A stretch of DNA of 64,000 nt from Nocardia aurantiaca. Its GTDB lineage: Bacteria; Actinomycetota; Actinomycetes; Mycobacteriales; Mycobacteriaceae. The translations under genes and the position numbers were made by a program. The stretch is taken from contig NZ_WMBB01000005.1 of NCBI RefSeq assembly GCF_009708175.1, positions 372,001-436,000 on the forward strand, read 5' to 3'. Each line of letters opens with the position of its first letter. The stretch's first letter is position 1. Below, in pieces: positions 42,910 to 53,587 of this stretch. The notes beneath the pieces were generated by a model that saw only the letters and a list, made by a program, of their open reading frames with translations, had not been told where the DNA came from and ran no database searches.

Positions 42910-44685
42910 TCAGTTCCCACGCTTCCGGCGCAGCAGTTCCAGCAGTCGTTCGTCGTCGAGCCGAGCGAGCTCCGCGACGCCCGCCGCGTCCGTGAGATCG
43001 GAGAGGGCCGACTTGCGGTCGTGCATGCCCGCGATGTGTTCCTCGATGGTCGTGCTCGAGGTCAGCGTGGTGACGGTGACGGTGCGGGTCTGTCCGATGC
43101 GGTGCACGCGGTCGGTGGCCTGGGCCTCCACGGCCGGATTCCACCAGCGGTCGAAGTGGATGACGTCGGCGGCCCGGGTCAGCGTCAGTCCGGTGCCGGC
43201 CGCCCGGAGGCTCAGTACCACAACCGGTGGGCCGTCCGGGGATTGGAAGTCCGCGACGATTTCCCCGCGCTGCTCGGAGTCGAGTCCGCCGTGGAAGAAC
43301 GGCACCCGCACTCCGAACTGCTCGGCGCAGTGCCGAACGAGCAGTTCGCCGGTCTTGCGGTACTGGGTGAACACCAGTGTGGGTGCACGCACGTCGAGAT
43401 TGTTGGCCAGAATATCGGAGCAGACGTCGAATTTCCCGGAGCGCCCGGTCAATTCGTCCAGGTCGCCAGTGATCAGTCCGGGGTGATTGCACACCTGCTT
43501 GAGCTCGGTCAGCACCGTCAGCACCCGCGTGTGCCGCTGAGCCCCGGTCCCGAAGCCTTCCGCCTCGGCCTTGTCGAGCAGCCGGTCGTACAGCTGTTCC
43601 TGCTCGGAGGTCAGGTCGCACACCACATCGCAGTGGATCTTGGCGGGCAGCGCCGCGGCCACCTGGGACTTGCGGCGGCCCAGCACAATCGGCTCGATCG
43701 CATCCCGCAACCGCAGCACCGCGCCGGCCGACCCTTCGCTGATCGGCCGCACGAATCGCCGCCGGAACTGTGCCTTGTGCGTGAACTCCTGCGGCACGAC
43801 CAGATTCAGCAGTGCCCACAGCTCATCGAGGTGGTTCTCCACCGGCGTACCGGTCAGGGCGATCCGCGCGTTCGCAGAAATCGCCCGCGCCGCCTGGGCG
43901 ACCTGGGTGCGGGGATTCTTCAGCACCTGCGCCTCATCGAAAACCGCACTGGCCCACCGCTGTCCGGCCAGCGCGGAGCCGTGCCCGCGCAGCGTCGGAT
44001 ACCCCGTCACCACAATGGTCCCCGCCTCTGCCGTCGGCGGCTGCCCGCCCCGCCAGGCCACCGCCCGCAGTCCTGGCGCGAACCGTTCGATCTCATGCGC
44101 CCAGTTGCCCACCAGTGAGGTCGGGCATACCACGAGTTGTGGTCCGTCTCCGGCCTTCCCGAGCAGATACCCGATGGCCTGCAGGGTCTTGCCCAGACCC
44201 ATCTCATCGGCCAGCACCGCACCGCCGTGCGCCGCGGTGGTCTCCCGCAGCCAGGTGATGCCCCGCGCCTGATACGGCCGCAGTTCGGCCTTCAACCCCG
44301 AACGCAGCTCGGCGCTGAGCGCGACGGTGTCCCGCAGCGCGCGCACTGCGCGGCCCGCCGATACGACGGCGGTCCCGGTGGCATTCGGTACGGCATGCGC
44401 GGCCGCGGGCACACGCCGCACCTCGATGTCCGTCTCGAGCGCCTCGCGCAGTGTGTGCACCGACTCCCCCGGATTGACGATAGCGAGAGTGCATAACCGT
44501 TCCGGTTCCACGAGAGCGCATTCCACGTCCGTGACGCCGATGCCGTCACGGCCCGGAATCGCGAGGGCGAGAGTCTCCATCTCGCCCAGGTCTCGAGGTG
44601 CGCGCCCGGGGGCGTGGCCGGTCCACGTCCAGAGCGCGACCATATGTCGATCCTGCAGGTAGGTGGCTTGCGAGGTCTGCGGCAC
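42910..44685 (-). CDS. SNF2-family helicase/ATPase
   Basis: A 591-residue SWI2/SNF2 ATPase. After an N-terminal region (1-130) come motif I DEMGLGKTLQAIG (near 160), motif II in the bacterial form FDEAQ (DEAQ, not DEAH), motif III TGTPVEN, and the helicase-C domain with SLRAAGTGLTLT and the motif VI HRIGQTR. It probably remodels protein-DNA complexes or translocates on duplex DNA. GTG 44685 start. It is paired with a SWIM protein, a recurrent actinobacterial pairing of undetermined physiological role. Confidence 0.93.
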   Translation of the reverse strand: MPQTSQATYLQDRHMVALWTWTGHAPGRAPRDLGEMETLALAIPGRDGIGVTDVECALVEPERLCTLAIVNPGESVHTLREALETDIEVRRVPAAAHAVPNATGTAVVSAGRAVRALRDTVALSAELRSGLKAELRPYQARGITWLRETTAAHGGAVLADEMGLGKTLQAIGYLLGKAGDGPQLVVCPTSLVGNWAHEIERFAPGLRAVAWRGGQPPTAEAGTIVVTGYPTLRGHGSALAGQRWASAVFDEAQVLKNPRTQVAQAARAISANARIALTGTPVENHLDELWALLNLVVPQEFTHKAQFRRRFVRPISEGSAGAVLRLRDAIEPIVLGRRKSQVAAALPAKIHCDVVCDLTSEQEQLYDRLLDKAEAEGFGTGAQRHTRVLTVLTELKQVCNHPGLITGDLDELTGRSGKFDVCSDILANNLDVRAPTLVFTQYRKTGELLVRHCAEQFGVRVPFFHGGLDSEQRGEIVADFQSPDGPPVVVLSLRAAGTGLTLTRAADVIHFDRWWNPAVEAQATDRVHRIGQTRTVTVTTLTSSTTIEEHIAGMHDRKSALSDLTDAAGVAELARLDDERLLELLRRKRGN

Positions 44686-44809
44686 CCATCCGTTCTACCC
44701 GGCGGATCTCGCCGTGCGTACATGACGATTCTCGCCTTGCGCGCAGTGTGATTCGTGTGTCCTCGACCACATCTGTGACCGTGGCCACAATGGGGAGTCC
44801 GAAATGGCA

Positions 44810-44839
44810 ACAGCGGGCGACCGAATGGTCGCCCGCTGT
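44810..44839. terminator. Strong stem-loop with T run
   Basis: ACAGCGGGCGACC and GGTCGCCCGCTGT form a perfect 13-base stem with GAAT loop, followed on the plus strand by CGGGTTTTC. It separates the DUF7455-type gene from the SNF2 gene. The T run suits rightward transcription, although both flanking genes run leftward. Confidence 0.75.
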
Positions 44840-44930
44840 CGGGTTTTCTGTTGGGAAGATTCAATTGTCGAGCGGGCTCCTCGGAGAACGGCGACTCCTG
44901 ATCGAGTCCCCCTCCGAGGTGGAGGAGCTG

Positions 44931-45125
44931 TTACAGCGCCGGCGCCGACTCCGTGTCGATCACGGCCTCGAGCTCACGAAGACGGTCCATGTGCTCATTG
45001 GCGTGATGCTGGCAGAAGAGCAACTCTCCACCGGCGGGAAGGGTTGCGCGCACGCGCGCAGCCGCTCCGCAGCGGTCGCAACGATCGACCGCGGTCAGTG
45101 GGGTGCTTGTCAGGGTTCCTGGCAT
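44931..45125 (-). CDS. Small zinc-ribbon protein (DUF7455-like)
   Basis: A 64-residue actinobacterial protein with a CDRCG knuckle (near residues 17-21) and a second FCQHH pair (near 39-43), consistent with one bound zinc. Related small proteins are common in Actinobacteria, often near sigma-factor genes; function is unknown. ATG 45125 is preceded by GGAGGAG at ideal distance, which decides the start. Confidence 0.85.
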   Translation of the reverse strand: MPGTLTSTPLTAVDRCDRCGAAARVRATLPAGGELLFCQHHANEHMDRLRELEAVIDTESAPAL

Positions 45126-45585
45126 GACTCCTCCGTCCTGGCTCCGGGCGCTCATGCGCCGTTCGCCTGGTGTGGGGGCCCGCGGTCCATTCCGCGAACC
45201 TCGCTACCGCTACTTCCCAGCAGTGGCTGTTGACTACTCTGTCAGACGTTCGGCGCGAGGACTTTGTTCCCGTGCAGTTTCCCGTGTGTTTTCTGTAACA
45301 CGACCTGGGATTTCGCTCAAAGCGAACAGGTCCCGATGACCACCCGCGGAGACGTCGATACCTCCCGTTCGAACACGCTGATCGAGTTGTCTATCGGGAG
45401 ACTACCCGGGCGCACTGACACTCACACCACGATTGGTCTCTGTGGCCGGGACGCCAGCAAACCGTCATCGAGGCGGGTGGATCGGAGATCTGATCCCGAC
45501 CCGTGCGACCTCGATCCATGGTCCCGCGCCGATACTGTCGGGGCGCGGCGTGCCGGACGTTCGCGCAGCGCGATGGACAAACCGC
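45126..45585. other. 460-base gap without a recognisable gene
   Basis: It holds the upstream region of the small zinc-ribbon gene, including a 5-base inverted repeat CGTGT/ACACG at 45283-45302, and the downstream side of the acyl-CoA dehydrogenase gene. Frames in it lack coding bias. Confidence 0.35.
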
Positions 45586-47412
<1,827 letters not shown>

Positions 47413-47507
47413 GGTTCCTCGGACGGTCGGGTACGGGGTCGTACCTGCCGGTCTACCAGATGGCGCGCCGCCGTCCGAAGGGGTGGGTGGCGATAGCCCG
47501 GTCGAGG

Positions 47508-47750
47508 CGCGATCTCGGTGGGTTTGGCGATGCTGCGCCGGGCCAGCAGCCAGTGCCCGCGCCCGCTTTTCGAGGTGTCCTCGATCTGGCGGCGCGCCCA
47601 GTCGTATTCGAGGGGACCGTGCGCGCCCGCGCCGACCGAGAGCCGCTGCCAGGCGCAGTCGGCGAACTCGGCGACCAGTTCGTCGGCGCGGGCGATGCGG
47701 TCGGCGCGGGTGGACACCTGCTGGTCGCAGCGGGTGGCCAGCACATAGTC
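47508..47750 (-). mobile_element. IS701-family transposase remnant
   Basis: About 81 residues match the central part of IS701-type DDE transposases: YVLATRCDQQVSTRADR, then AWQRLSVGAGAHGPLEYDWA and GRGHWLLARRSIAKP. Intact members are about 400 residues. Neither end of the gene nor terminal inverted repeats are visible. It is a fragment, upstream of the acyl-CoA dehydrogenase gene on the same strand. Confidence 0.8.
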
Positions 47751-48008
47751 GTCACACCTCTGTCGAGTCGGACCGTGAACGGAGACCAGGCGGTGGACAT
47801 ATCGCGAGCAAGTCAGCCGCACCGGCGACAGACAGTTGACGAGTCACCCCGCCCGGCCACCTGCGGGACTTAACGGGGTAGCGAACCCCGACCACGAACC
47901 GCTGCGAATGGATAAGTCGACAGTTGAATACGCGATCTCACCGGTCGGCGACCCCGAGGAGGCCCGGCAGCGCGAACCTGTCCGTTGCGATGACCTGGCT
48001 CACGCGAT

Positions 48009-48023
48009 GTCACAGCCTGTGAC
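48009..48023. promoter_or_regulatory. Inverted repeat GTCACA-GCC-TGTGAC upstream of doxX-type gene
   Basis: A perfect 6-base inverted repeat with 3-base spacer, 71 bases before the DoxX start. It is a candidate operator; the spacing differs from a standard CRP site. Confidence 0.4.
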
Positions 48024-48093
48024 CGCGCGGCGTCTCGATGCCGCATGGCCTTCGGAGACGCCGGGGCCACCTGGACGACGCACGGAGCACCCC

Positions 48094-48477
48094 ATGAACA
48101 TCGCTCTCCGGATCGCCGCAGGACTGCTGGCTCTGGTCGCTTTCGGCAGTGGCATCAGCAAGACCTTCCTACCCAAGGAAAAGCTCGCCGCGCAGCCGGG
48201 CGGCGAATGGACCCACAGCGTCAGCGGCGGGTTCCTCGAGGCCCTCGGTTGCCTGGAACTGCTCTCCGTCGTCGGCCTGATCCTGCCCGCAGTGCTCGAC
48301 ATCGCACCGGTCATGGTGCCGGTCACCTCCGTGTGCTGGGTCCTGCTCTTGACCGGCGCGATGATCACACGCGGCCGGCTCGGCCAGGTCAAGCTCATGG
48401 CGGGCGATGCCGCGTACTTCGCGATCGCCGTCTTCGTCGCCTACGGCCGCTTCGTCCTCGAGCCGTTCTCCAGCTGA
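48094..48477 (+). CDS. DoxX-family membrane protein
   Basis: A 127-residue membrane protein with four helices (about 3-20, 43-63, 66-86, 95-117). The opening MNIALRIAAGLLALVAFGSG, followed by KTFLPKEKL and a central GCLELLSVVGLILP, is typical of DoxX-like proteins. Family members take part in redox or sulfur stress handling, but no catalytic residue supports a specific reaction. ATG 48094 gives normal family length and removes an unrelated upstream extension. Confidence 0.82.
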   Translation: MNIALRIAAGLLALVAFGSGISKTFLPKEKLAAQPGGEWTHSVSGGFLEALGCLELLSVVGLILPAVLDIAPVMVPVTSVCWVLLLTGAMITRGRLGQVKLMAGDAAYFAIAVFVAYGRFVLEPFSS

Positions 48478-48525
48478 CCAGAATGTCCCGCATTCCCGAT
48501 CAAATCCTCGAAAGGGTCATCCATC

Positions 48526-48684
48526 ATGATCGGCGATACCAGCGTGGTCGTCATCGGCATCGACGACGCCCGCGCCATCGCCGCCGGTGACTGCGTCGCT
48601 CCGTCTGACCTGCCGCTCCGGATGTGCAGGGTCCAAGTGAACAACGTTGTCCGCCAACACCGGATGCGCCGAACCACGAGGTAA
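48526..48684 (+). CDS. Small hypothetical protein or gene remnant
   Basis: A 52-residue frame, preceded by AAAGGG, beginning MIGDTSVVVIGIDDARAIAA. Its first 25 codons have strong third-position G/C bias and the remainder does not, suggesting a real gene start running into unrelated sequence. No family is recognised. The rest of the 48478-48936 gap holds nothing identifiable. Confidence 0.3.
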   Translation: MIGDTSVVVIGIDDARAIAAGDCVAPSDLPLRMCRVQVNNVVRQHRMRRTTR

Positions 48685-48936
48685 CCGACTCGAGCGTCAA
48701 CTCAACCCGCGCCATCGGGCCCGCGTGGTTACAGTGAGGATCGACGTTCGGGCGGGGTGGCCGTCTGGTCTGCAGACCGCCCCTGTGGTTTTGGGTTGCC
48801 GCTGGCCTGCTCCACGCCTCGCCGTCGGTGGTGGTCGAATGCCGCTGCAGCAGTTGCTCATACAGGGCGACATCGGGCAGTGGCCGGCGGTCGGCAGGTA
48901 CCTCGAACCGGGCCCGCGCTCAGCTAAATTGGACGG

Positions 48937-49311
48937 GTGGGAACCGATCAGGACACGACGCCGCCGACCCTGCTGCACATCTGCTCCCGGGACGAATGGG
49001 AAACCGCCCGCGCCGCAGGCGAATACCGCGCCCCGTCTCTGGCCGAGGTCGGCTTCATCCACCTCTCCGCCCCCTACCAGGCCCACCTCCCCGCCAACCG
49101 CCTCTTCACGGGCCGCACCGATCTCGTGCTGCTGCATCTGGACCCCGCCCGCCTCGGCGCACCGGTACGGTGGGAGCCGGGCGTCCGCACCGACCCCGAA
49201 TCCATGCTCTTCCCACACCTGTACGGTCCGCTGCCGCTCGGGGCGGTCGTCGAGGTCACCGATTTCCGGCCCGGCTCCGACGGATCGTTCGCGCCGCTCG
49301 CGCGCGGGTGA
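48937..49311 (+). CDS. DUF952 family protein
   Basis: A 124-residue protein of DUF952, an ADP-ribosyltransferase-like fold with unproven activity. Signature stretches are LLHICSRDEWETARAAGEYR (residues 12-31), FIHLSAPYQ (40-48) and FPHLYGPLPLGAV (92-104), with the family's conserved Tyr, Ser and His. GTG start is 6 bases after TAAATT (leaderless). It stands alone between intergenic stretches. Confidence 0.88.
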   Translation: MGTDQDTTPPTLLHICSRDEWETARAAGEYRAPSLAEVGFIHLSAPYQAHLPANRLFTGRTDLVLLHLDPARLGAPVRWEPGVRTDPESMLFPHLYGPLPLGAVVEVTDFRPGSDGSFAPLARG

Positions 49312-49569
49312 CCCGACGCCCGCCGGCGTCCTTCGAATTGCGCTGCCGCACGAGGCTCCTTGCGCCGCAGGTCCCGCGCGATTCCGCGGTCGGCCGTGGC
49401 GGACACGGGTATTCGGAATGGTGGATCGGAGGCGGCTCTGTGCCGTCCGGTGTGAACGGTCCTGTCGGCAGATCGGGACAGTGCCGGTGACCGCGACCGC
49501 CGCGCTCGGCGCGGATGCGCTCGACCGTAGCTCCGCGGGATTCGGGCGGGTTGTCCTAGTCTGGACGGC

Positions 49570-50052
49570 GTGAACGTCGATGTGACAGCGCTGCCCGGTA
49601 TCGGTGTGCGGAAGGATTTCGAGGTCAGATCGGGGCGGCGGATCGGGGTGGTGGCGCACCGGGACGGCGGGATCGATCTCATCGTGTCGCAGCGAGACGA
49701 TCCGGACGCGTGCCTGGCGCAGGTGCCGTTGACCACCGATGAGGCGGCGGTGCTGGCCAATCTGCTGGGTGCGCCGCAGCTGGTGCAACAGTTGAAGGAA
49801 GAGCACTCGGACCTGCCCGGGATCACCACCAGACAGCTCACCATCGGCGGGGATTCGCCGTATCGGGGTCGCATGCTCGGCGAGACCGGCATGCGGACCC
49901 GGACCAAGTCCTCCATCGTCGCCATCATGCGGGCGGGGCAACTGCATCCCTCGCCGGGACCCGATCAAGTTCTCGACTCCGGGGACGTGCTCGTCGTCGT
50001 CGGCACGCCGCACGGGCTGGACGCAGCCGCCCGCATTCTGGCCGACGGCTGA
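49570..50052 (+). CDS. KhtT-like regulatory subunit with RCK_C (TrkA-C) domain
   Basis: A 160-residue cytosolic protein. The N-terminal half (1-70, with GIGVRKDFEVRSGRRIGVV) is the KhtT-specific part, and the C-terminal RCK_C domain (about 95-160) includes SIVAIMRAGQLHPSPGP and SGDVLVVVGTPHGL. KhtT proteins gate a partner K+/H+ antiporter in response to nucleotides such as c-di-AMP. GTG start lies 7 bases after TAGTCT (leaderless). The antiporter gene begins 4 bases downstream. Confidence 0.88.
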   Translation: MNVDVTALPGIGVRKDFEVRSGRRIGVVAHRDGGIDLIVSQRDDPDACLAQVPLTTDEAAVLANLLGAPQLVQQLKEEHSDLPGITTRQLTIGGDSPYRGRMLGETGMRTRTKSSIVAIMRAGQLHPSPGPDQVLDSGDVLVVVGTPHGLDAAARILADG

Positions 50053-50056
50053 ACCG

Positions 50057-51238
50057 GTGGACGCCCCCGGCCTAGCCCTGGTCGAACTCGGCGCGATCTT
50101 GTTCGCGCTCGGCATGCTGGGGCGACTGGCCGCCCGCTTCGGCATGTCGCCGATCCCCCTCTATCTCCTGGGCGGCCTGGCCTTCGGTGAGGGCGGCATC
50201 GTGAAGATGCACGCCGCCACCGAATTCGGGCGGATGGGCGGCGAGATCGGCGTGGTGCTGCTGCTCCTGCTGCTCGGATTGGAGTACACCGCCGCCGAAT
50301 TGATGACCGGACTGCGGCGGTCGTGGCTGGCAGGGCTGCTCGACATCGTCGCCAATGCCACGCCCGGCGTTGTGGTGGCGCTGATCCTGGACTGGGGTGT
50401 GGTCGGCGCGGTCACCATGGGCGGCATCACCTATATCTCGTCCTCCGGCATCGTCGCCAAGGTGCTCAACGACCTGGGCCGACTCGGTAACCGCGAGACA
50501 CCGGTGGTGCTGTCCATCCTGGTGTTCGAGGACCTGGCCATGGCGGTGTATCTGCCGATCCTCACCATGATGCTGGCAGGGCTGAGCGTCGCCAGCGGGC
50601 TGCGGTCGCTGGCCATCGCGCTGGTGGCGATCGCCGTGGTGCTCATCGTGGCGTTGCGCCACGGCCGCTACGTGTCGGCCATCGTGGACAGCAACGACCG
50701 GGAAGTGTTCCTGCTGCAGCTGCTCGGCGCGGCGCTGCTGGTGTCGGGCGCGGCCTCGGCGCTGAATGTGTCGGCGGCGGTCGGCGCGTTCCTGCTCGGC
50801 ATCGCCATCTCCGGGTCGACCGCGCAGGAGGCGGCGAAGCTCCTGGAGCCGCTGCGGGATCTGTTCGCCGCCATCTTCTTCGTGGCCTTCGGGCTCGGCA
50901 CCGATCCGCGGGCCATCCCGCCGGTAGTGGGCTGGGCGCTGCTGCTGGCGGTCGTGACCACGCTGACCAAACTCTGCACCGGCTGGTGGGCGGCGTCACG
51001 GCAGGGCATTCGCCGGATGGGCCGGGCGCGCGCGGGCGCGGCGCTGGTGGCACACGGTGAATTCTCCATCGTCATTGCCGGACTGGCGGTTTCGCTGGGC
51101 GGGGTGAGCGGTCGGCTGGCCGCGCTGGCCTCCGCCTATGTGCTAATGATGGCCGTGCTCGGCCCGATCGCGGCGCGCGTGGTGGAGCCGGCCATCCGGT
51201 TCCTCCAGCGCGACCGCATCGACCCCGTCCCGGGCTGA
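50057..51238 (+). CDS. CPA2-family K+/H+ antiporter (KhtU/KefB-like)
   Basis: A 393-residue membrane protein with about 12 helices. The conserved LLLLLGLEYTAAEL segment lies near residue 70 and the ion-binding helix includes ILVFEDLAMAVYLP, with Glu-Asp in place of the usual N/D pair. The C-terminal TrkA-N domain of KefB is absent, which agrees with regulation by the separate KhtT-like protein encoded just upstream. It would export K+ in exchange for protons. GTG start. Confidence 0.9.
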   Translation: MDAPGLALVELGAILFALGMLGRLAARFGMSPIPLYLLGGLAFGEGGIVKMHAATEFGRMGGEIGVVLLLLLLGLEYTAAELMTGLRRSWLAGLLDIVANATPGVVVALILDWGVVGAVTMGGITYISSSGIVAKVLNDLGRLGNRETPVVLSILVFEDLAMAVYLPILTMMLAGLSVASGLRSLAIALVAIAVVLIVALRHGRYVSAIVDSNDREVFLLQLLGAALLVSGAASALNVSAAVGAFLLGIAISGSTAQEAAKLLEPLRDLFAAIFFVAFGLGTDPRAIPPVVGWALLLAVVTTLTKLCTGWWAASRQGIRRMGRARAGAALVAHGEFSIVIAGLAVSLGGVSGRLAALASAYVLMMAVLGPIAARVVEPAIRFLQRDRIDPVPG

Positions 51239-52015
51239 ACCCGGCCTCGACATCGGATTCGGCTCCGCTCGGACCGGTTTCGCCGCGGTCTTGCGCGCTC
51301 GCACCGCGACCAAGCGGTGTGAGAGAGCCACCGCGATCGCGCCCACCGTGAACCCGATGAGCAGCGCGAAGAAATGGCCGTAATCGGTGAAGGTGCGCCC
51401 GTGCCAGACCCCGTACGCGTAATAGACCAGCATGCTGAGCGCCCACAACCAGCGGGCCGGGCCGCGCAGTCGGAAGGTCAGGGCGGCCATCATGGCCGAG
51501 ATGCCGTAGCTGGGGCCGACATCCGAGGCGAACGCCACGCGGGTGGGGATCAGCTGTTTGTCCAGCTTGTGCGCGATCCCGATCACCGTGATCAGGGTCG
51601 CCCCGACATGGCCGGTGGCCACCACCAGGATCCAGCGCAGTGACCCCAGCCAGCGTTCGGCCAGCGCCATGAGGGTGATCAGGATGAGGATGTCGGGCCA
51701 CGGGAAGCCGCCATCGGTCCAGAAGGCCGACGCCACCAGCACCTGGATCGGATCCTTCTGCATGTTCCGCAGATTCGTGGAGGCGGAGAAGATCAGCCGC
51801 CGGCCCACGATGTCACTGGCCCCGCGCAGGGTCCACCAGGTGATGAACAGGGTGAAGGCGTAGGCGATGCACGCCGGGGTGACAGCCAGCAGATCGCGGT
51901 ACGCCTGGACCGCACGCCGCAACCGGTGCGGACACCGCCACCAGCCGCCGAGGGCGCGGATTTGCTCGCCGAGATCGACGGTGCGCAGCCAGGGCGGCTG
52001 ATAGGTGCCTGCCAT
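51143..52015 (-). CDS. Rhomboid-like integral membrane protein
   Basis: A 290-residue protein with six helices between residues 45 and 225. The pattern GPSYGISAMMAAL places a possible Ser in a GxSxG-like context, and HFFALLIGF supplies a His, as in rhomboid intramembrane proteases, but the classical GxSG is altered, so activity is doubtful. It fits the actinobacterial 'rhomboid-like' family. The last 32 codons overlap the convergent antiporter gene, giving a Gly/Asp/His-rich tail that is probably unstructured. Confidence 0.75.
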   Translation of the reverse strand: MAGTYQPPWLRTVDLGEQIRALGGWWRCPHRLRRAVQAYRDLLAVTPACIAYAFTLFITWWTLRGASDIVGRRLIFSASTNLRNMQKDPIQVLVASAFWTDGGFPWPDILILITLMALAERWLGSLRWILVVATGHVGATLITVIGIAHKLDKQLIPTRVAFASDVGPSYGISAMMAALTFRLRGPARWLWALSMLVYYAYGVWHGRTFTDYGHFFALLIGFTVGAIAVALSHRLVAVRARKTAAKPVRAEPNPMSRPGSARDGVDAVALEEPDGRLHHARRDRAEHGHH

Positions 52016-52168
52016 TTCGCCATGGTAGCCCGGGTCCAGGGTCGCCCCCGCGCATCACCGCGTGCGTTCGGGCGCGCACCGGTTCGGGCGGTTCGGCACG
52101 CGTTACGCGCATTAATGCCGGGGGAAAGCGGCGGTTACGTGCCGGCAACATGGGGCCGGACCATCGGG

Positions 52169-53587
52169 ATGGTGATCTTCCATCAACGCCTGGGCGGCAG
52201 CACCTACACCTTCGACGGGCTGGTCGAGTTGCTGGCCAAGGCCACGCCGCGGCGCAGCGGGGACGAACTGGCCGGATGCGCGGCGCATTCCGATGCCGAG
52301 CGGGCGGCGGCGCAGTGGGCACTGGCCGAGGTGCCGCTGACCACCTTCCTGCAGGAAATGGTGGTGCCCTACGAGACCGACGAGGTCACCCGACTGATCA
52401 TCGACGGGCACGATCGCGGTGCGTTCCAGGCGATTTCGCATCTCACCGTGGGCGGGCTGCGGGACTGGCTGCTCACCGTGGCCGCCACGCCCGGGTCCGC
52501 GGCCACGCTGGCGGCGGTCGCGCCCGGCCTCACGCCCGAAATGGTCGCGGCCGTCAGCAAACTCATGCGCAATCAGGATCTGATCGCGGTGGCGCGGGCG
52601 GCGGAGGTGCGCTCCGGATTTCGCACCAGTATCGGGGTGCCGGGCACGCTGGCCACCCGGTTGCAGCCCAACCATCCCACCGACAATCCGCGGGGGATCG
52701 CGGCGGCGGTGCTCGACGGGCTGCTGCTGGGCTGCGGGGACGCGGTCATCGGCATCAATCCGGCCACTGATTCGCCGCGGGCCACGGCGGATCTGCTGTC
52801 CCTGCTCGACGAGGTGCGGCAGCGGTTCGAGATTCCGGCGCAGTCGTGTGTGCTCTCGCACGTCACCACCACGCTCGGGCTGATCGAGGCGGGTGCGCCG
52901 GTGGATCTGGTGTTCCAGTCCATCGCGGGCACCGAGGGCGCGAATTCCGGTTTCGGCGTGGACATCTCGCTTCTGCGCGAGGCCAACGAGGCGGGCCGGT
53001 CGCTGCGCCGGGGCACCGTCGGCGACAATGTCATGTATCTGGAAACCGGTCAGGGCTCGGCACTTTCGGCCGGGGCGCACCTCGGCACCGGCGACAGGCC
53101 GGTGGATCAGCAGACTCTCGAGGCCCGCGCCTACGCCATCGCCCGCGACCTGGATCCGCTCCTGATCAACACCGTGGTCGGCTTCATCGGCCCCGAGTAC
53201 CTCTACGACGGCAAACAGATCATCCGCGCGGGCCTCGAAGACCATTTCTGCGGCAAACTCCTCGGCCTCCCCATGGGCGTCGACGTCTGCTACACCAATC
53301 ACGCCGAAGCCGACCAGGACGATATGGATACCCTCCTCACCCTGCTCGCCGCGGCGGGCTGCGCCTTCGTCATCGCGGTCCCCGGCGCCGACGACGTCAT
53401 GCTCGGCTATCAGAGCCTCGCCTACCACGACGCCCTCTACGCCCGCCGAACCCTGAACCTCGGCCCGGCCCCCGAATTCGCCGCCTGGCTCGACGGCCTC
53501 GGCATGATCGACCCCCACGGGCGCATCCTCCCCGTCGAACCCCTGTCCTCCCCGCTGCGCGCCCTCGCCGCCAAGGGGGCGGCGTGA
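52169..53587 (+). CDS. eutB: Ethanolamine ammonia-lyase large subunit
   Basis: A 472-residue adenosylcobalamin-dependent enzyme subunit that converts ethanolamine to acetaldehyde and ammonia. Typical features are the GGSTYTFDGLVELLAKATPR start, the TIM-barrel segment LGCGDAVIGINPATDSP, SIAGTEGANSGFGVD for substrate binding, and ETGQGSALSAGAH. The product acetaldehyde could feed acetyl-CoA. ATG 52169 gives a normal family start. The stop overlaps eutC (GTGA). Confidence 0.95.
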   Translation: MVIFHQRLGGSTYTFDGLVELLAKATPRRSGDELAGCAAHSDAERAAAQWALAEVPLTTFLQEMVVPYETDEVTRLIIDGHDRGAFQAISHLTVGGLRDWLLTVAATPGSAATLAAVAPGLTPEMVAAVSKLMRNQDLIAVARAAEVRSGFRTSIGVPGTLATRLQPNHPTDNPRGIAAAVLDGLLLGCGDAVIGINPATDSPRATADLLSLLDEVRQRFEIPAQSCVLSHVTTTLGLIEAGAPVDLVFQSIAGTEGANSGFGVDISLLREANEAGRSLRRGTVGDNVMYLETGQGSALSAGAHLGTGDRPVDQQTLEARAYAIARDLDPLLINTVVGFIGPEYLYDGKQIIRAGLEDHFCGKLLGLPMGVDVCYTNHAEADQDDMDTLLTLLAAAGCAFVIAVPGADDVMLGYQSLAYHDALYARRTLNLGPAPEFAAWLDGLGMIDPHGRILPVEPLSSPLRALAAKGAA

